A DNA stretch of 26,182 bases from an uncultured Gemmatimonadota bacterium (GCA_903906325.1 CAIVJV010000019.1:1-26182); one strand, 5' to 3'; counted from the stretch's first letter, positions 8,136 to 15,988 are shown. The notes: generated by a model from the sequence alone, not told the origin. Program-made: numbers and translations.

Positions 8136-8941
8136 GCCAGGACCTGTTGGAGGTGCCCGCCGGGACGACCCCGGAGCGGGAGGCGGTGATGCGCGCCGTC
8201 GGTCAGGCGCCGGCCCCCGAGTGGGTGATCGTGACGCGTGGGCTGAAGCGCGAATACGACATGGGGGGTGAGATCGTGCGCGCCCTCCGCGGCGTGGACC
8301 TCGCCGTGAAGCGCAACGAGTACGTCGCCATCATGGGCCCGTCGGGCTCCGGCAAGTCGACGCTCATGAACATCGTGGGGTGTCTCGATACGCCGAACGA
8401 CGGCGAGTACTGGCTCAATGGGCAACTCGTCTCCGAGATGAAGGACGACGCCTTGGCGCGGGTGCGCAACAAGGAGATCGGCTTCGTCTTCCAGACCTTC
8501 AACCTCCTCCCGCGGGCGACGGCGCTCGCGAACGTGGAGCTCCCCCTGGTGTACGCCGGGGTGCCGGCGGCGGAGCGCAAGCGTCGCGCCATGGAGGCGC
8601 TGGAGAAGGTGCAGCTCGGCCAGCGGGTCCATCACCGGCCGAACGAGCTCTCGGGCGGGCAGCGGCAGCGCGTCGCCATCGCGCGCGCGCTGGTGAACGA
8701 CCCCTCGATCCTCCTCGCCGACGAGCCGACGGGCAACCTCGACTCGAACACCTCCGAGGAGATTATGCGGGTGTTCGAGCATCTCGCCGACACCGGCCAG
8801 ACGGTGATCATGGTGACGCACGAGCCCGACATCGCCTCCCATGCGCGGCGCGTGGTCGTGCTCCGGGACGGGCGCATCGCCAGCGACGAGACCAAGGCGC
8901 AGTTCGTCGCCCGGATCGGCGCCGGTCAGCACGCACACTGA
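8132..8941 (+). CDS. ABC transporter ATPase, MacB/LolD type
   Basis: A 269-aa stand-alone nucleotide-binding subunit starting at GTG 8132 inside the stop of the adaptor gene. All motifs are intact: Walker A GPSGSGKST (69-77), Q-loop Gln121 in FVFQTFNLLP, signature LSGGQ (173-177), Walker B ILLADE (193-198), D-loop and H-loop His230 in MVTHE. Residues 1-30 are an extra polar N-terminal extension before the usual start of the domain. In E. coli MacB the ATPase is fused to the permease; here it is separate, as in LolD or FtsE. It is the only ATPase in the operon and is followed by four permease genes, so it presumably energises all of them. Mechanotransmission rather than transmembrane transport is the known mode of this family. 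Confidence 0.95.
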   Translation: MSQDLLEVPAGTTPEREAVMRAVGQAPAPEWVIVTRGLKREYDMGGEIVRALRGVDLAVKRNEYVAIMGPSGSGKSTLMNIVGCLDTPNDGEYWLNGQLVSEMKDDALARVRNKEIGFVFQTFNLLPRATALANVELPLVYAGVPAAERKRRAMEALEKVQLGQRVHHRPNELSGGQRQRVAIARALVNDPSILLADEPTGNLDSNTSEEIMRVFEHLADTGQTVIMVTHEPDIASHARRVVVLRDGRIASDETKAQFVARIGAGQHAH

Positions 8942-8950
8942 TCGCTCTGC

Positions 8951-10189
8951 GTGCCCTTCTTCGAGGCCGTCCGACTCGCCCTGCAGACCATCCGCGTGCA
9001 GAAGCTCAAGAGCTTCTTCACGCTCTTGGGCGTGATGATCGGGGTGATGTTCCTCATCGCCGTGGTCTCGATCGTCGAGGGGATGAGCGACTACGTCGAG
9101 AACGATTTCGCGGCGAAGATCATCGGGACGAACACCTTCGACGTGTCGCGCATCCCGAGCTTCGTCTCGAACGCGGACGAGGCGCAGTGGCGGGCGTGGC
9201 AGCGGCGCCCACGGCTCTTCGATCCGGACTACGAGACGGTCCGCGCCGCCCTCCCGGGTGACTTCCGGATGGCACGGGTCAACCAGAACTTCCTCCCGGC
9301 CACCGTCCCGGGGCTCCGCCCCCGCTCGGTGCAGGCGGTCTCGACCGACGCGACCTACTTCGACATCAAGAAGTTCGGGCTCACCACGGGCCGCGCCTTC
9401 ACCCAGCAGGAGGTCGCCACGGGGGCGCGCGTCGTCGTGATCGGGAGCGAGGTCGCCTCCTATTACTACGAGGGGCTCGACCCGGTCGGGCGCGAGCTCC
9501 GCATCGCGGGGCTCCCCTACACCGTCATCGGGGTGATCGAGGAGCAGGGCTCGGTCTTTGGGTTCTCCATGGATCGCTTGGCGATCGCGCCGGTCACCAC
9601 CCCGCTCACCCGGGCGATCAACCCGCGCGGGGACATCGACGCCATCACGGTGCAGGCGGGGAATCGCGAGCTGATCACCGAGGGGATGGAGCTCACACGC
9701 GAGGCCCTCCGCGGCTTCCGCCGCCTCGGCCCGAGCGATGACGACACCTTCTCCCTCACGACCTCCTCGGCGGCGCTCTCGTTCTTCGACGGACTCAAGA
9801 GCAAGCTCGTGCTCTTCGGCACCGCGCTCCCCGCGATCGGCCTCGTGGTGGGGGCGCTCGTGATCATGAACATCATGCTCGTCGCCGTCTCCGAGCGCAC
9901 CCGTGAGATCGGGGTCCGCAAGGCGCTCGGCGCCCGCCGCCGCGACATCATCGCCCAGTTCCTCGTGGAGGCCTCCACCCTCTCGATCATCGGGGCGATG
10001 ATCGGGGCGGGGTGTGGCGTCGGGCTCGCCAAGCTCATCGCGGCGGTCACCCCCCTGCCCGCCTCCGTCGCCCCCTGGTCCCTCGTCGCCGCCCTGATCG
10101 TCGGTGCGGGGGTCGGGATCACGGCGGGGATCTATCCGGCGAGCCGCGCGGCGCGCCTCGATCCCATCGCGGCGCTCCGGCAGGAATAG
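8951..10189 (+). CDS. MacB/FtsX-type ABC permease, type A (copy 1)
   Basis: A 412-aa protein from GTG 8951, 9 bp after the ATPase gene. It has the MacB layout: one N-terminal membrane helix in LKSFFTLLGVMIGVMFLIAV (about 17-40), a periplasmic core domain (about 45-275), then three C-terminal helices. The segment between the first and second of these holds SERTREIGVRKALGA, the coupling region expected to contact the ATPase. It matches the third permease of the array (11471) better than its direct neighbour: both share FTLLG near the first helix, QRRP near 90, VIMNIML before SERTREIG and end in LDPIAA. That defines type A. Substrate unknown. Confidence 0.93.
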   Translation: MPFFEAVRLALQTIRVQKLKSFFTLLGVMIGVMFLIAVVSIVEGMSDYVENDFAAKIIGTNTFDVSRIPSFVSNADEAQWRAWQRRPRLFDPDYETVRAALPGDFRMARVNQNFLPATVPGLRPRSVQAVSTDATYFDIKKFGLTTGRAFTQQEVATGARVVVIGSEVASYYYEGLDPVGRELRIAGLPYTVIGVIEEQGSVFGFSMDRLAIAPVTTPLTRAINPRGDIDAITVQAGNRELITEGMELTREALRGFRRLGPSDDDTFSLTTSSAALSFFDGLKSKLVLFGTALPAIGLVVGALVIMNIMLVAVSERTREIGVRKALGARRRDIIAQFLVEASTLSIIGAMIGAGCGVGLAKLIAAVTPLPASVAPWSLVAALIVGAGVGITAGIYPASRAARLDPIAALRQE

Positions 10190-10192
10190 CCG

Positions 10193-11458
10193 ATGCGGCT
10201 CCGCGACCGGATCTGGATGAGCCTCGAGGGCGTGAGCATCGCCCTCGATTCGCTCCGCGCGAACAAGGTGCGGGCGGCGCTCACCATCTCCGGGGTCGCA
10301 ATCGGCGTCTTCGTGGTGGTGGCCATGGCGGCGACCGTGCACGGGATCCAGCAGTCATTCGAGCAGGACATGGAGGACTTCGGGGCGACGACCTTCCAGG
10401 TGCGCCGCACCAACCCTGGCTTCAACAACTGCAATCCGACGAGCGAGAACTGCCCGGAGCGTCGCTACCCCGCGGTCTCCCTCACGGAGTGGCGGGCCAT
10501 CCAACGCCTACCCGAGGTGCATCGCGCCATGGCGTGGCTCCCGGGGAGTGGGACCGTCACCTATCGCGACCGCGAGGTGAAGGGCGTCGGCTACGACGCG
10601 CAGAGCGCCGAGTGGATCGAGATCGATGCCGCCGACGTCTCGCCGGGTCGCACCTTCTCCCCGTCGGAACATGACGCCGCCGCGCCGGTCGCCCTGGTGA
10701 ACGATACCCTGGCCGCCTCGCTCTTCGGCGACTCGGACCCCATCGGGAGGGAGATCGAGCTCGACGGGCTCCGCGTCCGGGTGATCGGGGTCTTCCAGAC
10801 CAAGGCCGGGTTCCTCAAGTCGCTCGAGGGACGTGGGCCAGACACCCCGCGCCTGATCCTCCCGATGCTCACGGCCTATCAGCGGCTCGACGTCTGGCGC
10901 CGCGCCATGCAGCTGATGGTCCGTCCTCGCGCCGATGTCTCGCGCGACGAGGCGATGGACGCCGTGACGGCGACGTTGCGCGGGATGCGGGGCCTCCGCC
11001 CGACGGAGCCCAACACCTTCTTCCTCGTCGGGCAGGACAAGATCCTCGAGACCTTCAATTCCCTCTTCGGCGCGATCTTCCTCGTCGGGATCGGCCTCTC
11101 GGCGGTCGGCTTGCTCGTCGGTGGGGTGGGGGTCGTCGCCATCATGATGATCTCGGTCACCGAGCGCACGCGCGAGATCGGCGTCCGCAAGGCCTTGGGG
11201 GCCACCCGGGCGACGGTGCTCTGGCAGTTCCTCGTGGAGGCCGCGACCCTGACCTCCCTCGGCGCGGGGATCGGCCTCATCCTCGGCGCGGGACTCGCCT
11301 GGGTGATCCGTGCCAACAGCACCATTCCCGCCTCCGTGCCACCGGCGGCCGTCGTCGCCTCGCTCCTGGCCGCCGCCGTCACCGGCGTCGCCTTCGGGAT
11401 GCTCCCCGCCACGCGCGCCTCCAAGCTCGACCCCGTCGAAGCGCTCCGACACGAGTAG
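10193..11458 (+). CDS. MacB/FtsX-type ABC permease, type B (copy 1)
   Basis: A 421-aa protein, ATG 3 bp after the previous stop. Layout as in MacB: first helix at about 30-50 (VRAALTISGVAIGVFVVVAM), periplasmic core, then three helices with SVTERTREIGVRKALGAT between the first two. The core starts with a CX6C pair, Cys80 and Cys87, that the other three permeases lack; in the periplasm it could form a small disulfide loop. It groups with the fourth permease (12716) by the phrase VxAIMMxSVTxRTREIGVRKALGAT, a DKILETFNSL / DQILDVFNQL segment before the second helix, and the ending LDPxEALRHE. That defines type B. It probably pairs with a type A permease as a heterodimer (inference). Confidence 0.93.
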   Translation: MRLRDRIWMSLEGVSIALDSLRANKVRAALTISGVAIGVFVVVAMAATVHGIQQSFEQDMEDFGATTFQVRRTNPGFNNCNPTSENCPERRYPAVSLTEWRAIQRLPEVHRAMAWLPGSGTVTYRDREVKGVGYDAQSAEWIEIDAADVSPGRTFSPSEHDAAAPVALVNDTLAASLFGDSDPIGREIELDGLRVRVIGVFQTKAGFLKSLEGRGPDTPRLILPMLTAYQRLDVWRRAMQLMVRPRADVSRDEAMDAVTATLRGMRGLRPTEPNTFFLVGQDKILETFNSLFGAIFLVGIGLSAVGLLVGGVGVVAIMMISVTERTREIGVRKALGATRATVLWQFLVEAATLTSLGAGIGLILGAGLAWVIRANSTIPASVPPAAVVASLLAAAVTGVAFGMLPATRASKLDPVEALRHE

Positions 11459-11464
11459 TAGCTT
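11459..11464 (+). promoter_or_regulatory. -10-like TAGCTT, possible internal promoter in permease array
   Basis: TAGCTT begins right after the stop of the second permease and lies exactly 6 nt before the GTG at 11471. Spacing matches the other TANNTT sites of the window. It would give the second permease pair its own leaderless transcript. No -35 is recognisable. Confidence 0.5.
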
Positions 11465-11470
11465 TCCACG

Positions 11471-12712
11471 GTGCGTCGCTCCGACGTCCTTGGCATCGCG
11501 GCCGAGCAAATCCGCGTCAATCCCCTCCGCAGCGCCTTCACGCTGCTCGGGATCATCGTCTCCGTCGCCTTCCTCGTCGCCGTCGTCGCGATCATCCAAG
11601 GGATGAATGCCTTCGTCCGCGAGAACATCGCGGACGCCATGATCGGCAACAACACCTTCCAGGTCCGCCGCACCCCGGTGACCGTGGGGCGCGTGAGCGA
11701 CGACGATTGGCTCCGGATCCAACGACGGCCGATGATCACCGCGGCCGATGTCGGCACGGTGCGCGCCGCCTTTCCCGACGCCGAGGCGGTCTCGATGCAG
11801 TCGGGATGGCCGACCCCGCGCGCCGATGCGATCTGGCGCGGCCGCACCGTCGGCGACCTGCTCGTCTTCGGGATCACCCCCGAGTTCCAACTCGTCCAAG
11901 GCTACACCGTCGTCAAGGGGCGCGCCCTGAGCGCCATCGACGTCGCGCAGCGGATGCCCGTCGTGGTCATCGGCCAGGAGGTCGCGGAGAAGTTGTTCGA
12001 GGACGTCGACCCGATCGGCCAGGAGATCCGCCTCGCGGGGGAGCCCTACACGGTGATCGGCGTGAATGCTGCGAAGGGCCGCGTCCTCGGGCAGTCGTTC
12101 GACGCGTACACCCTGATCCCGATCTCACGCTTCGAGATGCGCTACGGACGCCGCCTCACGACGACGATCTCGGTGAAGATGCGTGACGCCGTGCAGGTCC
12201 CCGCCGCGATGCGCCGCGCGGAGGAGGCGATGCGCGTCGCCCACGAGCTGCGCCCGGGTCAGGAGAACGACTTCTCGATCGAGACCTCCGATGCCTTGGT
12301 GCAGTTCTGGACCGATCTCACCCGCGTCCTCTTCGCGGTGATTCCCGCCGTGGTCGCCATCGGGATCGTCGTCGGGGGGATCGTGATCATGAACATCATG
12401 CTGATGGCGGTGAGCGAGCGCACCCGGGAGATCGGGATCCGCAAGGCGGTGGGGGCCACCGCGCGGGATATCGAGCAGCAGTTCCTCGCGGAGACCATCG
12501 CCCTCGCGATGCTCGGCGGGCTCATCGGCGTGCTCGCCGGGTGGGCCTTCGCCGGACTCGTGGCCGCGCTCTCCCCCCTCCCGGCGCGCATCTCGTGGTG
12601 GTCGGTGGCGCTCGCCCTCGCCCTCGGGGCGGGGATCGGGGTGCTCTTCGGGGTGTATCCCGCGCGGCGCGCGGCGCGCCTCGATCCCATCGCCGCGATG
12701 CGCGAGGAGTAG
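11471..12712 (+). CDS. MacB/FtsX-type ABC permease, type A' (copy 2)
   Basis: A 413-aa protein from GTG 11471. First helix at about 21-42 (SAFTLLGIIVSVAFLVAVVA), periplasmic core, then three helices with SERTREIGIRKAVGAT as coupling segment. It is a clear paralogue of the first permease (8951): N-terminal IRVxxLxSxFTLLG, a core opening with GNNTFQV against GTNTFDV, QRRPMIT against QRRPRLF, and IVIMNIMLMAVSERTREIG. Similarity is spread along the whole length but clearly diverged, so the duplication is not recent. It is preceded by a TAGCTT element and no Shine-Dalgarno, so this second pair may be transcribed separately as well as from the operon start. Confidence 0.93.
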   Translation: MRRSDVLGIAAEQIRVNPLRSAFTLLGIIVSVAFLVAVVAIIQGMNAFVRENIADAMIGNNTFQVRRTPVTVGRVSDDDWLRIQRRPMITAADVGTVRAAFPDAEAVSMQSGWPTPRADAIWRGRTVGDLLVFGITPEFQLVQGYTVVKGRALSAIDVAQRMPVVVIGQEVAEKLFEDVDPIGQEIRLAGEPYTVIGVNAAKGRVLGQSFDAYTLIPISRFEMRYGRRLTTTISVKMRDAVQVPAAMRRAEEAMRVAHELRPGQENDFSIETSDALVQFWTDLTRVLFAVIPAVVAIGIVVGGIVIMNIMLMAVSERTREIGIRKAVGATARDIEQQFLAETIALAMLGGLIGVLAGWAFAGLVAALSPLPARISWWSVALALALGAGIGVLFGVYPARRAARLDPIAAMREE

Positions 12713-12715
12713 GCG

Positions 12716-13975
12716 ATGCGGTGGCTCCGACGATTCCGCCTCGACCAGTACCAGGAGAACCTCGCGATCGCGATGGAGACGCTCCGGGTCTCCAAGCTCC
12801 GCTCGGGGCTCACGATCCTCGGGGTGGTCATCGGGGTCGCGACGGTGATGACGATGGCCTCCCTCGTCGAAGGGCTCCGCCGCCAGATCATCCGGAGCGT
12901 CGAGGTCGCCGGCCCCACCACCTTCTATGTGCTCAAGGCGTATTCGAGCACCCCGGTGAATCCCGATAATCCGCCCGCCTACATCCGTATCCGCCCCGAT
13001 CTCTCGGCCATGGAGGCGGAACGGATCCGGCGGCTCCCGGAGATCGCCTATGCCGCGCTCTGGGGGCAGACGGTGGCACGGCTGTCGTATCGTGGGGAGC
13101 GCACCCAGCCGGTGGCGCTCTTTGGTGCCGATGCGGGATTCCCCGAGGTCCAAGGCGGGACCCTCGCGGCGGGCCGTTGGTTCAGTCGCAACGAGATCCT
13201 GGGGGGCGGCGCGGTAGTGGTCGTGAACGAGGGGATGGCTCGGCAGCTCTTCGGCCGAGAGAACCCCATCGGCAAGACGATCAGCGTCGGCGGACGGCCC
13301 GCGGAGGTGATCGGCCTCTATCTCCCGCCAGAGAACATCTTCGCCCCCCAGGGGGCGGAGACGGGGGCGATCATCCCCTTCCGTCTGCTCGACGCGCAAT
13401 ACCCGATCGACAAGACCAACGCCCTCTGGATCCCCGTCAAGCCGCGCGAGGGGGTCTCGGTGGCCGACGCCCAGGAGGCCGTGACGATCGCGATGCGGGA
13501 GCAGCGGCGCCTGCGGCCATCGCAGCGGAACAGCTTCGACCTCGTCACCGCGGATCAGATCCTCGATGTCTTCAATCAGCTCACCGGGGTCTTCTTCCTC
13601 GTGATGATCGTCCTCGCGTCGGTGGCTCTCCTCGTCGGGGGGATCGGGGTGATGGCGATCATGATGGTCTCCGTCACGGATCGCACCCGCGAGATCGGGG
13701 TCCGGAAGGCCTTGGGCGCCACCCGCGGCGACATCGCGGTGCAATTCCTGATCGAGGCCGCGACCCTCACCGGGATCGGCGGGGTGATCGGGATCCTCCT
13801 CGGCCTCGGTGCCGGTGCCGCGGTCAACGTCGCGCTCGGGATCTCCGCTACACCACCGCTTGCCCTCACGCTCGTCGCCGTCGTCGTCTCCGTCGGGATC
13901 GGCATCGTCTTCGGCGTGATCCCCGCCCAACGGGCCGCTCGGCTCGATCCGATCGAGGCGCTGCGGCATGAATGA
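12716..13975 (+). CDS. MacB/FtsX-type ABC permease, type B' (copy 2)
   Basis: A 419-aa protein; ATG 3 bp after the previous stop, with GAGGAG at 12704-12709 as a good Shine-Dalgarno. First helix at about 37-55 (SGLTILGVVIGVATVMTMAS), periplasmic core, three C-terminal helices, coupling segment SVTDRTREIGVRKALGAT. It is the paralogue of the second permease (10193), sharing GVMAIMMVSV, DQILDVFNQL, the FLIEAATLT helix start and the ending LDPIEALRHE, but it lacks the cysteine pair. As the last gene of the array it is followed by 60 bp and the helicase gene. Substrate unknown; with the type A' neighbour it probably forms a heterodimer. Confidence 0.93.
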   Translation: MRWLRRFRLDQYQENLAIAMETLRVSKLRSGLTILGVVIGVATVMTMASLVEGLRRQIIRSVEVAGPTTFYVLKAYSSTPVNPDNPPAYIRIRPDLSAMEAERIRRLPEIAYAALWGQTVARLSYRGERTQPVALFGADAGFPEVQGGTLAAGRWFSRNEILGGGAVVVVNEGMARQLFGRENPIGKTISVGGRPAEVIGLYLPPENIFAPQGAETGAIIPFRLLDAQYPIDKTNALWIPVKPREGVSVADAQEAVTIAMREQRRLRPSQRNSFDLVTADQILDVFNQLTGVFFLVMIVLASVALLVGGIGVMAIMMVSVTDRTREIGVRKALGATRGDIAVQFLIEAATLTGIGGVIGILLGLGAGAAVNVALGISATPPLALTLVAVVVSVGIGIVFGVIPAQRAARLDPIEALRHE

Positions 13976-13999
13976 GGAGACGAGGCCCGCACCCTCGAC

Positions 14000-14005
14000 T
14001 AGCTT
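14000..14005 (+). promoter_or_regulatory. -10-like TAGCTT before the RNA helicase gene
   Basis: TAGCTT lies 30 nt before the ATG at 14036, in the 60-bp gap after the permease array. It would leave a leader of roughly 24 nt, unlike the 6-9 nt spacing at other genes. No -35 is seen. A 5-bp hairpin (CGAGG 13981-13985 with CCTCG 13993-13997) just upstream is too weak to call a terminator. Confidence 0.35.
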
Positions 14006-14035
14006 TCGCTCGTACGTTCGCCCTCACCTCACGAC

Positions 14036-15445
14036 ATGACCTTCGACTCCCTCGGCCTCGCGCCGCAGTTGGTGCGTGCCACGACCGACCTCGGCTGGAC
14101 CAAGGCCACCCCGATCCAACTCGACGCCATCCCGCCGGCCCGCGAGGGGCGCGACCTCCTCGCCTGCGCCATGACCGGGAGCGGCAAGACCGCCGCCTTC
14201 CTCCTCCCCGTCCTGCACCGGCTGCTCGAGCAACCGACGCGCGCCACGCGGGCGCTCGTCCTCGCGCCGACCCGCGAGCTCGCCGCGCAGGTCCACGCCG
14301 ACTTCACCGAGCTCGCCAAGTTCACCACCCTGCGGAGCGCCGCGATCTTCGGTGGCGTCGGGATGGGCCCGCAGGAATCCGCCTTCCGCCAGAAGGTGGA
14401 TGTCATCATCGCGACCCCGGGGCGCCTCCTCGACCATCTGGGACAACCGGGCAAGTACGTGGACTTCAGCACTCTCGAGGTCCTGATCCTCGATGAGGCG
14501 GATCGGATGCTCGATATGGGGTTCCTCCCCGACATCAAGCGCGTCCTGCACCATCTCCCCAAGCAGCGGCAGACGCTCTTCTTCTCGGCGACGATGCCCG
14601 CACCGATCGTCGCGCTCTCGCGCGAGATGCTGCGCGATCCGGTGCGCCTCAACGTGGAGCGCGTCGCCGCCCCGGCCTCGAAGATCGAACAGGCGCTCTG
14701 GCCGGTGAGCGAGGCCCTCAAGGCCGACCTCTTCATCGCCCTGCTGCGACAGGACGTGGTCGGGAATGTGATCTGCTTCACGCGGACCAAGCACCGGAGC
14801 AACCGACTCTCCGAGGTGCTGACGCACGCGGGGATCCCCAACGCACGCATCCACGGGAATCGCAGCCAGAACCAGCGCACCGAGGCCCTCGCCGACTTCA
14901 AGTCGGGGAAGGTGCGGGTGCTCGTCGCGACCGACATCGTCGCGCGCGGGATCGACGTGGAAGCCCTCGAGCACGTGGTGAACTTCGACGTGCCACACCT
15001 CCCGGAGGATTACATCCATCGGGTGGGACGCACCGCGCGGGCCGATGCCACCGGCGAGGCGTTCACCCTCGTCTCGCCGGAGGAGGAGGGCGACCTGCGC
15101 GCCATCGAGAAGGCGATCGGGCGCAAGCTCCCGCGGCGGACCCTCCCCGGCTTCGACTACGCGCACAAGCCGGTGGAGCGCTTCGAGGTCCCCCTCGCCG
15201 AGCGCATCGCGGCGATCCGGGCGCGGAAGGCGGAGGAGCGGAAGCGCGCCAAGGAGAAGCAGGCGCGGCGCGAGGCGCACGCCAAGGTGGAGGCGGAACG
15301 TGCGGGGCAGCGGCAGGAGAAGCGCCGGCCGGACGGCCCGCGACACGATCCGCTCCGACCCGAGACCCATCGGCCGGGGTCCCCGGCCGGGGGTGGACGC
15401 CGGGGAGGCGGGGGCGGGGGCGGCCGGCGACGCGGGGGGCGCTGA
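14036..15445 (+). CDS. DEAD-box ATP-dependent RNA helicase, RhlE-like
   Basis: A 469-aa protein with every DEAD-box motif in order: Q-motif ATPIQ (24-28), motif I AMTGSGKT (45-52), Ia PTRELA (78-83), TPGR (127-130), II DEAD (153-156), III SAT (184-186), then in the second RecA domain ATDIVARGIDV and HRVGRTAR. Residues from about 390 form a strongly basic, Lys/Arg/Glu-rich helix followed by a Gly/Arg-rich tail, typical of RhlE/CsdA-like helicases that bind structured RNA. The likely role is RNA remodelling in ribosome assembly, mRNA decay or cold adaptation. It follows the permease array on the same strand but has its own putative -10. A strong hairpin begins 7 bp after its stop. Confidence 0.95.
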   Translation: MTFDSLGLAPQLVRATTDLGWTKATPIQLDAIPPAREGRDLLACAMTGSGKTAAFLLPVLHRLLEQPTRATRALVLAPTRELAAQVHADFTELAKFTTLRSAAIFGGVGMGPQESAFRQKVDVIIATPGRLLDHLGQPGKYVDFSTLEVLILDEADRMLDMGFLPDIKRVLHHLPKQRQTLFFSATMPAPIVALSREMLRDPVRLNVERVAAPASKIEQALWPVSEALKADLFIALLRQDVVGNVICFTRTKHRSNRLSEVLTHAGIPNARIHGNRSQNQRTEALADFKSGKVRVLVATDIVARGIDVEALEHVVNFDVPHLPEDYIHRVGRTARADATGEAFTLVSPEEEGDLRAIEKAIGRKLPRRTLPGFDYAHKPVERFEVPLAERIAAIRARKAEERKRAKEKQARREAHAKVEAERAGQRQEKRRPDGPRHDPLRPETHRPGSPAGGGRRGGGGGGGRRRGGR

Positions 15446-15452
15446 ACGAAAT

Positions 15453-15489
15453 CAGGGGTCGCGACGTCATATGAGATGTCCGACCCCTG
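15453..15489 (+). promoter_or_regulatory. Strong hairpin after the helicase gene (hairpin 1)
   Basis: CAGGGGTCG (15453-15461) pairs perfectly with 15481-15489. The stem continues with GACGTC (15463-15468) against GATGTC (15475-15480), one G-U pair, one bulged C and a 6-nt loop. This 15-bp stem could end helicase transcripts, but no T-run follows. It shares 15478-15485 with a second hairpin downstream, so the two cannot form together. Confidence 0.6.
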
Positions 15490-15503
15490 TTCCGTGGTCG
15501 GAC
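15478..15503 (+). promoter_or_regulatory. Alternative hairpin in the leader of the Spy-like gene (hairpin 2)
   Basis: GTCCGACC (15478-15485) pairs perfectly with GGTCGGAC (15496-15503) across a 10-nt loop. Its left arm is part of the right arm of hairpin 1. It ends 10 nt before the Shine-Dalgarno. The layout is that of an attenuator or switch, or, at DNA level, of a repeated operator. Confidence 0.5.
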
Positions 15504-15513
15504 CTCACTCTCG

Positions 15514-15518
15514 GGAGG
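15514..15518 (+). promoter_or_regulatory. Ribosome binding site GGAGG of Spy-like gene
   Basis: GGAGG sits 5 nt before the ATG at 15524 and decides the start over an in-frame ATG at 15476. It is the best Shine-Dalgarno in the window, in contrast to the many genes with none. Confidence 0.75.
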
Positions 15519-15523
15519 AAGGG

Positions 15524-15988
15524 ATGCGACTCGGACGTGGACTGGCGGTGGCGGTGCTGGTGATGGCCGCCTCGGTGGCGCAGGCGCAGGGCGGCGGGAT
15601 GGGAGGCGGGATGGGCGGTGGCCGGCCCGGCGGGATGGGGGGCGGTCGACCGGGTGGGATGGGTCAGGGGGGCCCCGCAGGAATGGGCGCCGCTGCCGCG
15701 CGTCAGAACGAGATCCTCTTCAAGGGGATCACCCTCTCAGACGCGCAGAAGGCGAAGATCGATTCGATCCAGGCCGCTGGCCGCGCCACCATGCAGGGGA
15801 TGATGCAGTCGGGCGCCGACATGGCGACGATGCGCGACCAGATGATCGCGATGCGGCAGGCGCAGGCCGCCGCCGTTCGTGGCGTGCTCACCGCCGAGCA
15901 GCAAGCGATCTACGATAAGAACGTCGCGGAGTCGCAGCAGAATGCCGGGGGGCCCGGGGGCCGCCGTCCCCCGCGCTCCCGTCGCTGA
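15524..15988 (+). CDS. Secreted Met-rich Spy/CpxP-like protein
   Basis: A 154-aa protein with a signal peptide (MRLGRG, hydrophobic 7-19, cleavage near AQAQ). The start at 15524 is fixed by GGAGG and the signal peptide. Residues 23-55 are a Gly/Met low-complexity stretch with repeats of GGGMGGG and GRPGGM. Residues 63-140 are helical with two LT-type motifs, ITLSDAQKAKID (69-80) and VLTAEQQAIYD (121-131), the LTxxQ hallmark of Spy/CpxP/ZraP periplasmic proteins. Between them seven methionines fall within 21 residues (90-110). The tail is basic, Gly/Pro/Arg-rich. By family it may be a periplasmic chaperone or metal-responsive protein; the methionines hint at copper(I), which is inference only. 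Its stop codon abuts that of the convergent acetyltransferase gene. Confidence 0.8.
   Translation: MRLGRGLAVAVLVMAASVAQAQGGGMGGGMGGGRPGGMGGGRPGGMGQGGPAGMGAAAARQNEILFKGITLSDAQKAKIDSIQAAGRATMQGMMQSGADMATMRDQMIAMRQAQAAAVRGVLTAEQQAIYDKNVAESQQNAGGPGGRRPPRSRR
15592..15690 (+). repeat. Gly/Met/Arg-Pro low-complexity coding repeat
   Basis: Imperfect GC-rich short repeats encode GGGM and GRPGGM units after the signal peptide of the Spy-like protein. Repeat number probably varies between strains. Confidence 0.6.

Noticed and set aside
8051..10342. A 763-codon minus-strand open frame opposite the ATPase and first permease
   Set aside because: His/Asp/Arg-rich translation typical of an antisense frame; it spans two real genes and has no motif.
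13981..13997. Hairpin CGAGG/CCTCG after the permease array as a terminator
   Set aside because: Only a 5-bp stem with no T-run; not enough to call.
15476..15523. Upstream in-frame ATG adding 16 residues to the Spy-like protein
   Set aside because: It lies inside the hairpins, lacks a ribosome site, and would bury the signal peptide; GGAGG before 15524 decides the start.
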